Position numbers and translations under genes: made by a program
Notes under the pieces: generated by a model
What the model was told of the DNA's origin: nothing
Database searches by the model: none
Seen by the model: the letters and a program-made list of their open reading frames with translations, nothing else
Assembly: GCF_001280515.1 (NCBI RefSeq)
Contig: NZ_LBIQ01000030.1
Span: forward strand, 1,382,501 to 1,446,500
From: Mangrovimonas sp. ST2L15
GTDB lineage: Bacteria > Bacteroidota > Bacteroidia > Flavobacteriales > Flavobacteriaceae
Length of the DNA: 64,000 bases
Direction of reading: 5' to 3'
Shown: positions 1 to 8,234 of the stretch, piece by piece
How the letters are laid out: every line of letters starts with the position of its first letter
Position numbering within the stretch: the stretch's first letter is position 1

Positions 1-219
1 TTCATCCCTATTTGGTTTAGGATTTGTGCTCATAAACGGAATATTATCAATCTCCAACCGTTCAGAAGTGGAAAAGAAAGTCATTTTTAAAGGATAGTTA
101 AACAAGGAGTTTGTTAATGCTCCCTTGTCTAATACCAAGTAATCCCAACCTTTTTTCTTACATTCAAGAGCACAAGCGATTCCGATAGGACCAGCTCCTA
201 TAATAACGACATCTTTCAT
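1..219 (-). CDS. YpdA-like FAD/NAD(P)-binding oxidoreductase (5' part, cut by window edge)
   Basis: Only the first 73 codons are present; the gene continues beyond base 1. The protein starts MKDVVIIGAGPIGIACALE, a Rossmann dinucleotide-binding motif (GxGxxG) at residues 8-13 followed by an acidic residue-containing helix. The next residues (LVLDKGALTNSLFNYP, then a TFFSTSERLEI segment) match the YpdA family, known as putative bacillithiol-disulfide reductases or thioredoxin-reductase-like flavoproteins. It begins 3 bases after the stop of the MFS gene at 223-1455 on the same strand, so the two are probably co-transcribed. The catalytic half is not visible, so the exact substrate cannot be judged. 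Confidence 0.8.
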   Translation of the reverse strand, partial: MKDVVIIGAGPIGIACALECKKKGWDYLVLDKGALTNSLFNYPLKMTFFSTSERLEIDNIPFMSTNPKPNRDE

Positions 220-222
220 AAT

Positions 223-1455
223 TTATAATTCCATTTCAAAATGAGGGCCTAAATTTTTTCTTCTTTTAATGTGAAGATTAAGAAACATCAAAAGTAATAC
301 ACATAGGACTGCTAAAAAAGTTATGAGTAACCAAGTTGTGTTAAAACCTAACCCATCCACCATATGTAAGCCGGCATTATGGGCAATAATGTGAGAAATA
401 GAAAAAGCAACACTGTAAAGTGCCATGTATTCTCCTTGGTTTCCTCTTTTGGCCTGTTGTAATGCAAAAGCATTTGAGAAGGGAAAGGTTATCATTTCTC
501 CAACAGACATTAAAACCATTCCAACAATTAAAATTCCTACCCAAGAGAACATGTTTAAAATAATAAAGCTTAAACCTGTTAAAAGTGCCCCAAAAAGCAT
601 CAACCCAGTTTTGGTAAAAGTTTTTGTTTCTAACCACTTAATTAATGGCATTTCTATTATAAAAATTAAAAAGCCGTTGAGTCCCAAAAGCAGTCCTATA
701 TATTTTTCATTTAAACCATACACCTCCTTGTAATATATGGGCATTGTGGAGAAATATTGTAGAAATATGACACCAAATAGAATCATGGCCAATAGGAAAA
801 TCATAAACGGGAAATCTGTAAAGGCTGATTTTGGTTGCATATTTTTATAGTCATCTAAAACTTTAACTTTTTTGGGATGCAATACTTTCAAAAGGACTAA
901 GCTTGCTGCAATACAAGTAATACCATCCACCCAAAAAAGACCTCCATATGACATGGAAGTTATAATATAACCACCAATGGCTGGACCAGCAGAAAAACCA
1001 AGGTTTATTGCAAGTCTTATTAATGTAATAGATCTTGTTTTATTTTCAATTTTGCTATAGCTGTTTAGAGCTACAAACATGGCAGGTCTAAAAAGATCGG
1101 CAACGGTCATCACCAAAAATATTCCCAGGCAAATCAGATTGAAAGTTTTTAAAAACTGTAGCGAGATAAATAATATTCCTGATAAAAAAAGACTGAAAAC
1201 CATGACTTTATAAAAGCCAATTTTATCAGTGAGTTTTCCTCCCAACCAAGATCCGGCTACTGATCCTAAACCAAAGGCACTCATAATCCATCCAACCTGT
1301 CCCAATGAAAAATTTAGATCAGTTGTTAAGTAAAGTGATAAAAACGGTATAACCATAGTCCCCGCTCTATTGATTAGAGTAATCAAGGCCAACCACCAAA
1401 CCTCTCTGGATAGACCAGAAAAAGTATTGAAGTACATTTTTATTAATTTAATCAT
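223..1455 (-). CDS. MFS transporter, drug-efflux-like
   Basis: This 410-residue protein has about 12 hydrophobic segments. The motif GGKLTDKIGFYKV near residue 72 corresponds to the major facilitator loop 2-3 signature (GxLaDrxGrr). The length and the RAGTMVIPFLSLYL start of helix 1 resemble the MdtH/YttB type of exporters, so export of a small molecule is the likely role. The substrate is not readable from sequence. It is followed 3 bases later by the YpdA-like gene. A hairpin with a U tract lies 15 bases upstream of the start codon (1471-1500), inside what would be the leader. Confidence 0.82.
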   Translation of the reverse strand: MIKLIKMYFNTFSGLSREVWWLALITLINRAGTMVIPFLSLYLTTDLNFSLGQVGWIMSAFGLGSVAGSWLGGKLTDKIGFYKVMVFSLFLSGILFISLQFLKTFNLICLGIFLVMTVADLFRPAMFVALNSYSKIENKTRSITLIRLAINLGFSAGPAIGGYIITSMSYGGLFWVDGITCIAASLVLLKVLHPKKVKVLDDYKNMQPKSAFTDFPFMIFLLAMILFGVIFLQYFSTMPIYYKEVYGLNEKYIGLLLGLNGFLIFIIEMPLIKWLETKTFTKTGLMLFGALLTGLSFIILNMFSWVGILIVGMVLMSVGEMITFPFSNAFALQQAKRGNQGEYMALYSVAFSISHIIAHNAGLHMVDGLGFNTTWLLITFLAVLCVLLLMFLNLHIKRRKNLGPHFEMEL

Positions 1456-1470
1456 GACTCTAGGATATAA

Positions 1471-1500
1471 AAAAAGTCCAACTGTGAAGTTGGACTTTTT
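1471..1500 (-). terminator. Terminator-like hairpin in the leader of the MFS gene
   Basis: Bases 1471-1482 pair with 1489-1500 (12 base pairs, 6-base loop), and on the minus strand the stem ends in a run of seven T. It lies between the start of the MFS gene and the 5' flank. It either ends a short upstream transcript or acts as an attenuator. No annotated minus-strand gene precedes it. Confidence 0.6.
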
Positions 1501-1531
1501 AAAATTGTTTTCGTTAACAGTTATAGCATAA

Positions 1532-1606
1532 TCACAATAGTAAAACCATCCATCTTCCTGATTCAGAAGCGGTTCTTTGTTTGCAAATTGTGACGTAAGA
1601 TTTCAT
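1532..1606 (-). other. Possible 24-codon leader ORF upstream of MFS gene
   Basis: An ATG at 1606 opens a 24-codon frame (starting MKSYVTICKQ, ending WMVLLL) that stops at 1532, 31 bases before the terminator-like hairpin at 1471-1500. A TAGTTTTG box (minus strand, 1626-1633) that fits the Bacteroidota -7 consensus lies just upstream, but no clear -33 TTG is seen. There is no homology evidence that it is translated; chance is a real alternative. Confidence 0.25.
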
Positions 1607-1676
1607 TAGATATTATTTTGTGAATCAAAACTAGTAAAAAATGTTTTAAGTTGTACTTTTAGAAACAAAAATAACG

Positions 1677-2279
1677 ATGAAACTTTTTCAAATTTTCTTT
1701 CTATTATTAGCGATTTCTGCATGTTCCCAAAAAAGAGAGACTTTACCTGGAGACACAGAATGGCAAAAACAAATGAATGCTGATTTTAAAGATGCTACTA
1801 AATCACCTTTAAAAGAAAAGGATAGAAAAACGTTTAAGGGATTGGAATTTTTTCCTTTTGATTCCATCTATGTTGTTGATGCGATACTTACAAGAACACC
1901 AGAAGAAAAGCCATTTAAAATGAAAACAACTACCGACAGGCTTGCCGACTATGTCAAATACGGAATTGTTCAGTTTGAAATTGAAGGTCAATCCTTTAAA
2001 CTAGATATATATCAAAATTTAGGTTTAATGGAAGAGGAAGGCTATGAAGATTATTTATTTCTACCATTTTTAGATAATACTAATGGCAAAGACAGCTATG
2101 GTGGTGGCAGATATGTTGAAGCACGTATTCCAAAAGGAAATAATATTGTCATCAATTTTAATGAAGCCTACAATCCTTATTGTGCTTATAATGATAAATA
2201 TTCGTGTCCTATTGTACCAAGAAATAATTACTTAAATAGGAAAATAGAAGCTGGCGTAAAAGCATATGATGAGCACTAA
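1677..2279 (+). CDS. DUF1684 lipoprotein
   Basis: This is a 200-residue protein with a lipoprotein signal (MKLFQIFFLLLAISAC; lipobox Cys 16). The mature part fits DUF1684: a KDRKTFKGLEFFPFD segment, a strand-rich core, the YEDYLFLPFLDNTNGKDSYGGGRY stretch with its conserved glycine-rich turn, and the conserved C-terminal FNEAYNPYCAYNDKYSCPI region with paired cysteines. The biochemical function of the family is unknown. A TACTTTTA box at 1654-1661 is a weak -7 candidate. The gene converges on crcB with a single base between the stop codons. Confidence 0.85.
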   Translation: MKLFQIFFLLLAISACSQKRETLPGDTEWQKQMNADFKDATKSPLKEKDRKTFKGLEFFPFDSIYVVDAILTRTPEEKPFKMKTTTDRLADYVKYGIVQFEIEGQSFKLDIYQNLGLMEEEGYEDYLFLPFLDNTNGKDSYGGGRYVEARIPKGNNIVINFNEAYNPYCAYNDKYSCPIVPRNNYLNRKIEAGVKAYDEH

Positions 2280-2280
2280 A

Positions 2281-2652
2281 CTAAAACCATTTTACAAGGT
2301 ACATTCCAGCAAAAACAGCTAAAAACCCTATAATAAAACTGGCAATGGTATAAATAGCAAAGCTGGTAAAATCTCCTGTTTTTAAAAACACATGATTTTC
2401 ATAAGCAAAGGTGGAGAAGGTTGTAAAGCCACCACAAAAGCCCGTTGCCATTAATAGGGTTTGTTCATGTGATAGTCCATTATTTTTAGAGGCATATCCA
2501 AGTATCAATCCAATGAGAAGGCTACCTAAAATATTAGCTACAAACGTACCGTATGGGATTCCTGTTTCTGAGCTGTTTAAGAATTTTCCAATTAAAAAGC
2601 GAAGGACACTACCTAGTCCACCTCCCAAAAAAACAAGAGCTAAGTGTTTCAT
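2281..2652 (-). CDS. crcB: Fluoride ion channel CrcB/Fluc
   Basis: This is a 123-residue, four-helix membrane protein. It has the family hallmarks: GGGLGSVLRF at residues 10-19, GTFVANILGSLLIG (helix 2 with the conserved Asn 40) and GFCGGFTTFSTF at residues 71-82, which carries the Phe residues lining the ion path. Fluc channels are dual-topology dimers that expel fluoride. The start lies 8 bases after the stop of the SRPBCC/GyrI-like gene on the same strand, so they may be co-transcribed. No fluoride riboswitch was recognised upstream. Confidence 0.93.
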   Translation of the reverse strand: MKHLALVFLGGGLGSVLRFLIGKFLNSSETGIPYGTFVANILGSLLIGLILGYASKNNGLSHEQTLLMATGFCGGFTTFSTFAYENHVFLKTGDFTSFAIYTIASFIIGFLAVFAGMYLVKWF

Positions 2653-2660
2653 TAAAGCAA

Positions 2661-3692
2661 TTATTCTGCTGGTTGTTCTATAGCCACATATAATTCTGTA
2701 ATCCAGTTGGCAGGATTGGGCTCCCGAGTTGGATCGGTGACATAAGATTCAATCATTGGGCCTGTTTCGGCGGGTTTTAAATCGTATTGTTTTAAATAAG
2801 CCATTGTTTGGTCCCAAGCTTGAGAAAGATTGCTGTAATCTCCTTTCAAGGTAGTTTTGACACCTTTAAAGGGATCCAATTGCCCAGTTAAAATATCCCC
2901 TTCTGGTATAATCACCCTATCAGTAGTAGGAATACAACAAGAAAACATAGTGGTGCCTAATGTTTCATCCCAAGAATGGTAAATGGTAAATGGCGGGCCT
3001 GCCATGGTAAGGTTGTTTTTCATGGCATAGGAGCTTACTTCGGTCATCATTTTTTCAATAGCTGTGCTCATTTCATCGAATCTACTGGATGTGGTCTTAT
3101 AAATGTAAAAACCACCTCCGTGTTCGGAAATACCATTCACTTTAATGTCAAATTTCTTCATGGCAGCCATGGATATACTATCTAATTTTTCTAGACCTCG
3201 TTCAAAATCTGGACCAACCATTTTATCGAAACCTCCACTTAATGCAGCAAATCCTTTAAAAATAAATGGGAGGTTATCACCTGTCATGGTCCAAGTAACA
3301 TTGGTTTTTCCATCATCTGTAGATTCAAAATCCCACAAAATATGGGATGGTTCATAATCATCAAATTGGATTTCCTGTATGATAGATTTATCAGTGTTAG
3401 CTGAAAGAGTTTTCATTTTTCCAATACCATCTTTGCCCTCCCAAGAATAGGATCCTCCTTCACCTTCAGTTTTATCGGCATAAGCTAATTTGATTGTGGG
3501 CTCCTTTTCAATCCAAGGAGACCAAGCTTCCCATTTTTTATAGTCAATGACTTCATCGTAAACTACCGACGGTGGAGCGTCAATGGTTTTGGTTCTAGAA
3601 ACTTCATAGGAGTTTGGCTGAACGGCTACATAAATGGCAACACCAATAAAAGCTATAAGTAGTATAAATACTATTAATTTAAGGAATTTCAT
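2661..3692 (-). CDS. SRPBCC and GyrI-like effector-binding domain membrane-anchored protein
   Basis: The protein has an N-terminal membrane helix (MKFLKLIVFILLIAFIGVAI). An SRPBCC/polyketide-cyclase-like domain follows (SRTKTIDAPPSVVYDEVIDY, YKKWEAWSPW) to about residue 165. The C-terminal half resembles the GyrI-like/AraC effector-binding fold (AGPPFTIYHSWDE, ending WITELYVAIEQP). Such fusions occur widely in Bacteroidota; a small-ligand-binding role is inferred. The frame stays open to an ATG at 3719, but a TATCTTTG -7 box (minus strand, 3717-3724) overlaps that codon, so the ATG at 3692 is preferred. It yields 343 residues. Confidence 0.8.
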   Translation of the reverse strand: MKFLKLIVFILLIAFIGVAIYVAVQPNSYEVSRTKTIDAPPSVVYDEVIDYKKWEAWSPWIEKEPTIKLAYADKTEGEGGSYSWEGKDGIGKMKTLSANTDKSIIQEIQFDDYEPSHILWDFESTDDGKTNVTWTMTGDNLPFIFKGFAALSGGFDKMVGPDFERGLEKLDSISMAAMKKFDIKVNGISEHGGGFYIYKTTSSRFDEMSTAIEKMMTEVSSYAMKNNLTMAGPPFTIYHSWDETLGTTMFSCCIPTTDRVIIPEGDILTGQLDPFKGVKTTLKGDYSNLSQAWDQTMAYLKQYDLKPAETGPMIESYVTDPTREPNPANWITELYVAIEQPAE

Positions 3693-3716
3693 TAGAGAGA
3701 GTTGATTGTTAACAAT

Positions 3717-3724
3717 CAAAGATA
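3717..3724 (-). promoter_or_regulatory. Bacteroidota -7 promoter box
   Basis: TATCTTTG on the minus strand fits TANNTTTG. It lies 25 bases before the preferred start of the SRPBCC gene and overlaps the alternative start at 3719, which argues against that start. A clear TTG -33 element at the right distance was not found. Confidence 0.4.
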
Positions 3725-3753
3725 ATCAATTTTACAAACATGTATGAAATGTT

Positions 3754-3761
3754 TAATTTTG
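3754..3761 (+). promoter_or_regulatory. Bacteroidota -7 promoter box for the M49 peptidase gene
   Basis: TAATTTTG fits TANNTTTG and lies 22 bases before the ATG at 3784. The -33 element is not clear. The short divergent gap therefore seems to hold one promoter in each direction. Confidence 0.4.
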
Positions 3762-3783
3762 TGGGAATACTAATTTAATTAAA

Positions 3784-5820
3784 ATGATGTTTAAAACAAG
3801 TTTAAGGTTAATGCTGGTACTTCTACTAGTATTATCATGTGGTAAGGAAAAGTCTGAGCCAGAAGTAATGGTTAATGAGGAAAAATCAGAATCCTTTGAG
3901 TACGTTGTTGATCAATTTGCTGACCTTAAAATTTTAAGGTATCAAATTCCTGGATGGGAACAATTAAGCCTAAAAGAGCAAAAGTTGGTTTATTATTTAA
4001 CCCAAGCCGGTTTATCAGGTCGAGATATTATCTGGGATCAAAACTACCGACATAATTTAACAATCAGAAAAGCTTTAGAGACGGTTTACTCTGATTTTTC
4101 TGGAGATAAAAATACTGAGGAGTGGAAGGCTTTTGAAGATTACCTAAAGCGTGTTTGGTTTAGTAATGGAATTCACCATCATTACTCCAACATGAAAATT
4201 AAACCAGGATTTTCAGCAGATTATCTAAAAGAATTATTAGCTTCTTCTGGAGCAACTTTAGAAGGAGATGCATTTGATGTTATATTTAATGAAAATGACT
4301 CAAAAAAAGTGAATTTAGCTCAGGGTGTTGATAATATTGCTGTTTCTGCCACCAACTTTTACGGTCCTAATGTGACTAGTTCTGATGTAGAATCTTTTTA
4401 TGGGAACATGAAATCCCCAAATCCTGAAAAGCCATTGTCATTTGGTTTAAATGCGCAATTGGTCAAAGAAAATGGAGTGGTCAAGGAACGTGTATATAAA
4501 TCGGGAGGTTTATATGGAGTAGCCATTGATGAAATTATTAAGTGGTTGGAATTGGCCAAGGGAGTTGCCGAAAATCAACCACAGGCCGATGCTTTAGGTT
4601 TATTGATTGAGTATTATAAAAGTGGTGATTTAAAAACTTGGGACGACTACAATGTAACCTGGACAGCTGCTACAGAAGGTAATGTGGACTATATAAATAG
4701 TTTTATAGAGGTTTATAATGATCCGTTAGGGTATAAAGGGTCTTATGAAAGTATCATTCAAATTAAGGATTTTGACATGTCTCAAAAAATGGCAGTACTT
4801 TCAGAAAATGCCCAATGGTTTGAAGATAATTCTCCATTAATGGATGATCATAAGAAGAAAAATGTCGTTGGAGTAAGCTACAAGGTTGTCAATGTAGCTG
4901 GAGAGTCTGGAGATGCTTCTCCCAGTACCCCTATAGGGGTCAACTTGCCAAACTCTAGTTGGATTAGAAAAGAGGTAGGTAGTAAATCTGTTTCCTTGGG
5001 AAATATTATCCACTCTTATAACAACGCAGGAAGCACTGGTAGGTTAAAGGAATTTTCCAATGACGAAGAAGAAGTTATGTTGGAAGAGAAGTATGGTCAA
5101 TTGGCCGATAAACTTCATACAGCCTTGCACGAGGTGATAGGGCATGCTTCAGGACAATTGAATCCAGGTGTTGGAACAACCAAAGAAACTCTAAAAAATT
5201 ATGCATCAACCTTGGAAGAAGGTCGAGCTGATTTAGTAGGATTATATTATTTATACAGCCCAAAATTGCAAGAATTAGGATTAGTTGATGATTGGAAATC
5301 TGTTGGGAAGGCTGCATATGATGGTTATATAAGAAATGGCTTGATGACTCAACTTATTCGATTGGAATTGGGTGATGATGTTGAAGAGGCCCATATGAGA
5401 AACCGCCAATGGGTGAGTGCCTGGGTTTTTGAAAAGGGAAAGAAAGATAACGTGATTGAAAAAGTATCCAGAGATGGAAAAACGTATTTCAACATCAATG
5501 ATTATGAAAAGCTTCACGAATTATTTGGGGAACTATTAAGAGAAACACAACGTATTAAATCTGAAGGTGATTTCAAAGCAGTTCAAGAACTTGTGGAGAC
5601 TTATGGCGTCAAAGTAGATCAAGATTTGCACTCTGAGATTTTAGAAAGAAATAAACAATTTAATTCAGCCCCTTACAGTGGTTTTGTAAATCCTGTATTG
5701 GTTCCAGAGATGAATGATCAAGGAGAGATTATTGCGATTAAAGTAACGCAACCGGATTCCTTTGAGGAACAAATGATGAATTACAGTAAACTATATCATT
5801 TTTTACCAGAGGTAAATTAA
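3784..5820 (+). CDS. M49 (dipeptidyl-peptidase III-like) zinc peptidase lipoprotein
   Basis: This is a 678-residue protein with a lipoprotein signal (LVLLLVLSCGKEKS, Cys 19). The M49 zinc motif HEVIGH is at residues 449-454, with the helix pattern HxxxGH that is unique to this family. The second motif EEGRAD is at 478-483 (the family consensus is EECRAE or EExRAD); the zinc ligands should be His 449, His 454 and Glu 479, with Glu 450 as base. M49 enzymes remove dipeptides from the N termini of short peptides. The lipoprotein signal predicts an envelope location, so uptake of extracellular peptides is a plausible role. It is followed by a strong terminator at 5843-5870. Confidence 0.9.
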   Translation: MMFKTSLRLMLVLLLVLSCGKEKSEPEVMVNEEKSESFEYVVDQFADLKILRYQIPGWEQLSLKEQKLVYYLTQAGLSGRDIIWDQNYRHNLTIRKALETVYSDFSGDKNTEEWKAFEDYLKRVWFSNGIHHHYSNMKIKPGFSADYLKELLASSGATLEGDAFDVIFNENDSKKVNLAQGVDNIAVSATNFYGPNVTSSDVESFYGNMKSPNPEKPLSFGLNAQLVKENGVVKERVYKSGGLYGVAIDEIIKWLELAKGVAENQPQADALGLLIEYYKSGDLKTWDDYNVTWTAATEGNVDYINSFIEVYNDPLGYKGSYESIIQIKDFDMSQKMAVLSENAQWFEDNSPLMDDHKKKNVVGVSYKVVNVAGESGDASPSTPIGVNLPNSSWIRKEVGSKSVSLGNIIHSYNNAGSTGRLKEFSNDEEEVMLEEKYGQLADKLHTALHEVIGHASGQLNPGVGTTKETLKNYASTLEEGRADLVGLYYLYSPKLQELGLVDDWKSVGKAAYDGYIRNGLMTQLIRLELGDDVEEAHMRNRQWVSAWVFEKGKKDNVIEKVSRDGKTYFNINDYEKLHELFGELLRETQRIKSEGDFKAVQELVETYGVKVDQDLHSEILERNKQFNSAPYSGFVNPVLVPEMNDQGEIIAIKVTQPDSFEEQMMNYSKLYHFLPEVN

Positions 5821-5842
5821 GTTATATGTTGAGACAAAAAAG

Positions 5843-5870
5843 AAAGAGGATGTGAAAACATCCTCTTTTT
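5843..5870. terminator. Intrinsic terminator between convergent genes
   Basis: Bases 5843-5853 pair with 5858-5868 (11 base pairs, GAAA loop). T runs flank both sides, so it can serve the peptidase gene on the plus strand and the small membrane-protein gene on the minus strand. Confidence 0.85.
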
Positions 5871-5887
5871 TATTTTTAGTTATTGGT

Positions 5888-6073
5888 TTACATGAATATA
5901 AACTTCAACATGGCTATAAAAGCAATAAACGATATAAAAGCAATCAAAACCCATATGGTACCTTTGTAGTATTTTTTATGAAGTTTTAAATCTCGTCTGT
6001 AAGTATAAGCAATCACTACAAAAAACACAACTGCAAATAAAATTGCAAAAACCAATTGTCCTTTACTGAACAT
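5888..6073 (-). CDS. Small two-helix membrane protein, function unknown
   Basis: From the preferred start MFSKGQLVFAILFAV the product is 61 residues with two hydrophobic helices separated by a basic loop (YTYRRDLKLHKKYYKG). The positive-inside rule puts that loop in the cytoplasm. The frame is open to an ATG at 6091, but a TATTTTTG -7 box at 6089-6096 on the minus strand overlaps that codon, so the inner start is favoured. I do not recognise a named family. It may be conserved in flavobacteria, because its size and composition look like a real gene rather than a shadow, and nothing overlaps it. Confidence 0.65.
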   Translation of the reverse strand: MFSKGQLVFAILFAVVFFVVIAYTYRRDLKLHKKYYKGTIWVLIAFISFIAFIAMLKFIFM

Positions 6074-6088
6074 ATATTTATTTTTAAG

Positions 6089-6096
6089 CAAAAATA
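6089..6096 (-). promoter_or_regulatory. Bacteroidota -7 promoter box
   Basis: TATTTTTG on the minus strand fits TANNTTTG, 16 bases before the preferred start at 6073. No -33 TTG was found at the expected distance, so confidence is limited. Confidence 0.35.
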
Positions 6097-6122
6097 GACA
6101 AACAAGATATAATTATTGTGAA

Positions 6123-6509
6123 ATGAAAGATAAAATTGAAGCCGTTAAACAATTCCATACAGCCTTTAAATTGGGATATTTAGAAGCGCCTAAGGCAGAT
6201 CTTGGACCGGATAAAAATTTACTTCGCTACAAGTTGATGCGTGAAGAGAATGAAGAATATTTGGAAGCTGCCAATAACAATGATTTAGTAGAGGTCGCAG
6301 ACGCTTTAGGAGATATGTTATATATATTATGTGGTACCATAATAGAGCATGGACTTCAACATAAAATAGAAGAAGTCTTTGAAGAAATACAAAGAAGTAA
6401 TATGAGTAAATTAGGTTCTGATGGGGAGCCTATTTATAGAGAAGATGGTAAAGTTTTAAAGGGGCCTCATTATTTTAAACCAGATATAGAAACCATTCTT
6501 AACAAATAA
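6123..6509 (+). CDS. MazG-like/PRA-PH superfamily nucleoside triphosphate pyrophosphohydrolase
   Basis: This is a 128-residue all-alpha protein. It carries the metal-binding pattern of the all-alpha NTP-PPase superfamily: a REENEEYLEA helix (ExxE) at about residues 40-49 and a LVEVADALGDMLYI helix (ExxD) at about 55-68. The C-terminal SKLGSDGEPIYREDGKVLKGP segment is typical of phosphoribosyl-ATP pyrophosphatase-like members. The probable reaction is hydrolysis of a (d)NTP to (d)NMP and pyrophosphate; the actual substrate is unknown. It is a single gene ending at a strong shared terminator with ilvE. Confidence 0.85.
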   Translation: MKDKIEAVKQFHTAFKLGYLEAPKADLGPDKNLLRYKLMREENEEYLEAANNNDLVEVADALGDMLYILCGTIIEHGLQHKIEEVFEEIQRSNMSKLGSDGEPIYREDGKVLKGPHYFKPDIETILNK

Positions 6510-6510
6510 A

Positions 6511-6540
6511 AAAAACGGAACCTTTAAGGTTCCGTTTTTT
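6511..6540. terminator. Bidirectional terminator between the pyrophosphohydrolase gene and ilvE
   Basis: Bases 6511-6522 pair with 6528-6539 (12 base pairs, TTTAA loop). The stem has A and T runs on both flanks, so it can end both convergent transcripts. Confidence 0.9.
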
Positions 6541-6543
6541 GAA

Positions 6544-7614
6544 CTAGTCAACTTTGACTCTCCAACCAAATGGGTCTTCTGAGCGATTATATTGTATATC
6601 GGTAATTAATTTTTTCAATTTACTAGCATAACTATCTGCTAATTCAGGAAGATCATAGTCTGTTCCTTCATAGCCAAAGCCTGCAATAGGAGAAATAACG
6701 GCTGCGGTTCCAGATCCAAACATTTCTTTAAGTGAACCTTTCTCGGCAGCTTCAATAATTTCCTTAACAGAAACTTTTCTAACCTCTACAGGGATGCCAT
6801 TGGCTTCTGCAATTTCAATAATACTTTTTCGGGTTATTCCGTCTAAAATTCTATCGCTTGTAGGAGCAGTTAATAAGGTGTTGTTAATTCGAACAAAAAT
6901 GTTCATAGCACCAGCTTCCTCAATAAACTCATGGGTGTTATCGTCTGTCCAAATAACTTGGTTATATCCTTTTTCGATGGCTAATTGAGTTGGATAGAAT
7001 TGACCAGCATAATTTCCGCCAGCTTTTGCATACCCAACACCACCATTAGCCGATCTCGAGTACTTTTGCTCAATAGCTACTTTAACTTTTCCAGAAAAAT
7101 AAGATCCAGAAGGAGCAGTAGCAATAATGAAAGTATACTCCTCAGCTGGTGAGGCATGGAAGCCATTTCCTGAGGCAAAAATAAAAGGTCTAATGTAAAG
7201 AGAACTGCCACTGTCTGTGGGTATCCAATCAGCATCTACCTTTAATAGCGCTTTTAAGCCTTCCATGAAGTAGTCTTCTGGTACTTCTGGGATGGCTAAT
7301 CTTTTAGCAGAAATATTCAAACGCTTGCAGTTATCTTCTGGTCTAAATAAATAGATATCATTGTTCTCATCTTTATAGGCTTTCATTCCTTCAAAGACAG
7401 ATTGACCATAGTGAAATATCTTACTTGCAGGATCCAAGGTAAGGGGTTGATATGGTACAACTTTAGGCTCATTCCAAGAACCATTCTTGTAATGGCAAAT
7501 TAGCATGTGATCAGAAAAAACTTTTCCGAATGATAAATTGTCAAAATCAGTTTCAGATAATTTTGAGTTCTTGGTTTTTTCAACCTTAATGTTTTCAGCT
7601 AAAATTGTAGACAT
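6544..7614 (-). CDS. ilvE: Branched-chain amino acid aminotransferase
   Basis: This 356-residue fold-type IV PLP enzyme exchanges the amino group between Leu, Ile or Val and 2-oxoglutarate. The motif GYAKAGGNYA has the PLP-binding Lys at 197. Other family signatures are FHYGQSVFEGMKAY near residue 67, SSLYIRPFIF, QVIWTD followed by EFIEEAGAMNIF (the conserved Glu that holds the pyridine nitrogen), and the GSGTAAVISPI phosphate-binding turn. The length fits the class II (eukaryote-like, 350-360 residue) BCAT group. A TATTTTTG box at 7637-7644 on the minus strand is a probable -7 element. Confidence 0.95.
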   Translation of the reverse strand: MSTILAENIKVEKTKNSKLSETDFDNLSFGKVFSDHMLICHYKNGSWNEPKVVPYQPLTLDPASKIFHYGQSVFEGMKAYKDENNDIYLFRPEDNCKRLNISAKRLAIPEVPEDYFMEGLKALLKVDADWIPTDSGSSLYIRPFIFASGNGFHASPAEEYTFIIATAPSGSYFSGKVKVAIEQKYSRSANGGVGYAKAGGNYAGQFYPTQLAIEKGYNQVIWTDDNTHEFIEEAGAMNIFVRINNTLLTAPTSDRILDGITRKSIIEIAEANGIPVEVRKVSVKEIIEAAEKGSLKEMFGSGTAAVISPIAGFGYEGTDYDLPELADSYASKLKKLITDIQYNRSEDPFGWRVKVD

Positions 7615-7636
7615 TTTTTAAAAGTTTAAGAAGAGG

Positions 7637-7644
7637 CAAAAATA
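7637..7644 (-). promoter_or_regulatory. Bacteroidota -7 promoter box for ilvE
   Basis: TATTTTTG on the minus strand fits TANNTTTG and lies 23 bases before the ilvE start. The -33 element is not clear. Confidence 0.4.
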
Positions 7645-7691
7645 CTGAATTTAAGCCTGATATAAAACTTAATGTTTACTTAAAAATACAG

Positions 7692-7699
7692 TATATTTG
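7692..7699 (+). promoter_or_regulatory. Bacteroidota -7 promoter box for the DUF4920 gene
   Basis: TATATTTG is a full match to TANNTTTG and lies 29 bases before the ATG at 7728. A TTG at -33 was not seen. Confidence 0.45.
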
Positions 7700-7727
7700 G
7701 CCCTAAATACTTTAATATTAAGCTATC

Positions 7728-8234
7728 ATGAAACATCTTTTAAAAATTTTATTTATTACATTATTTGTTATTTCCTGTAAAAACGGAGGGGAAAATAGTC
7801 CAGAACCTTCTGAGGCTCAGGATGAAATAGCCTATGTGTCTTTTGGTGAAAAAATTCAAGCCGATCAGGCTTTGGCCGCTAAGGAGATGAATGAAAAATT
7901 TAAAGATTTAACACCAGGAGATAGTGTTCGGGTTAAAATGACTTCTAAGGTTAATAGTGTTTGTCAAACTAAAGGTTGCTGGATGCGTTTGGATCTTGGA
8001 AATGAAGAAGAAGTCATGGTGAAGTTTAAAGATTACGGGTTTTTTATGCCAAAAAATATTGCTGGCCAAGAGGTAATTATTGATGGTACTGCTTTTGTTG
8101 ATGAAATGACCGTAGAAGAGCAAAAACACTATGCTCAAGATGCTGGTAAATCTGAAGAAGAAATAGCAGCTATTACTGAACCAAGAAGAACCTACACCTT
8201 TGTTGCTGACGGTGTTTTACTAAAAGAAGAATAA
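7728..8234 (+). CDS. DUF4920 lipoprotein
   Basis: This is a 168-residue protein with a lipoprotein signal (MKHLLKILFITLFVISC, Cys 17). The body matches DUF4920: VSFGEKIQADQALAAKEM near the start of the mature chain, then an OB-like beta core with VCQTKGCWMRLDL, which carries a CxxxxC pair, and GFFMPKNIAGQEVIIDGTAF. The function is unknown. The CxxxxCW motif and envelope location suggest a metal or redox role, which is inference only. Its stop codon overlaps the next start (TAATG), and mnmD follows, giving a three-gene unit. Confidence 0.85.
   Translation: MKHLLKILFITLFVISCKNGGENSPEPSEAQDEIAYVSFGEKIQADQALAAKEMNEKFKDLTPGDSVRVKMTSKVNSVCQTKGCWMRLDLGNEEEVMVKFKDYGFFMPKNIAGQEVIIDGTAFVDEMTVEEQKHYAQDAGKSEEEIAAITEPRRTYTFVADGVLLKEE

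Noticed and set aside
1501-1676. Searched for a tRNA or known structured RNA upstream of the MFS gene
   Set aside because: No cloverleaf or recognisable riboswitch core was seen; only the hairpin at 1471-1500 is supported.
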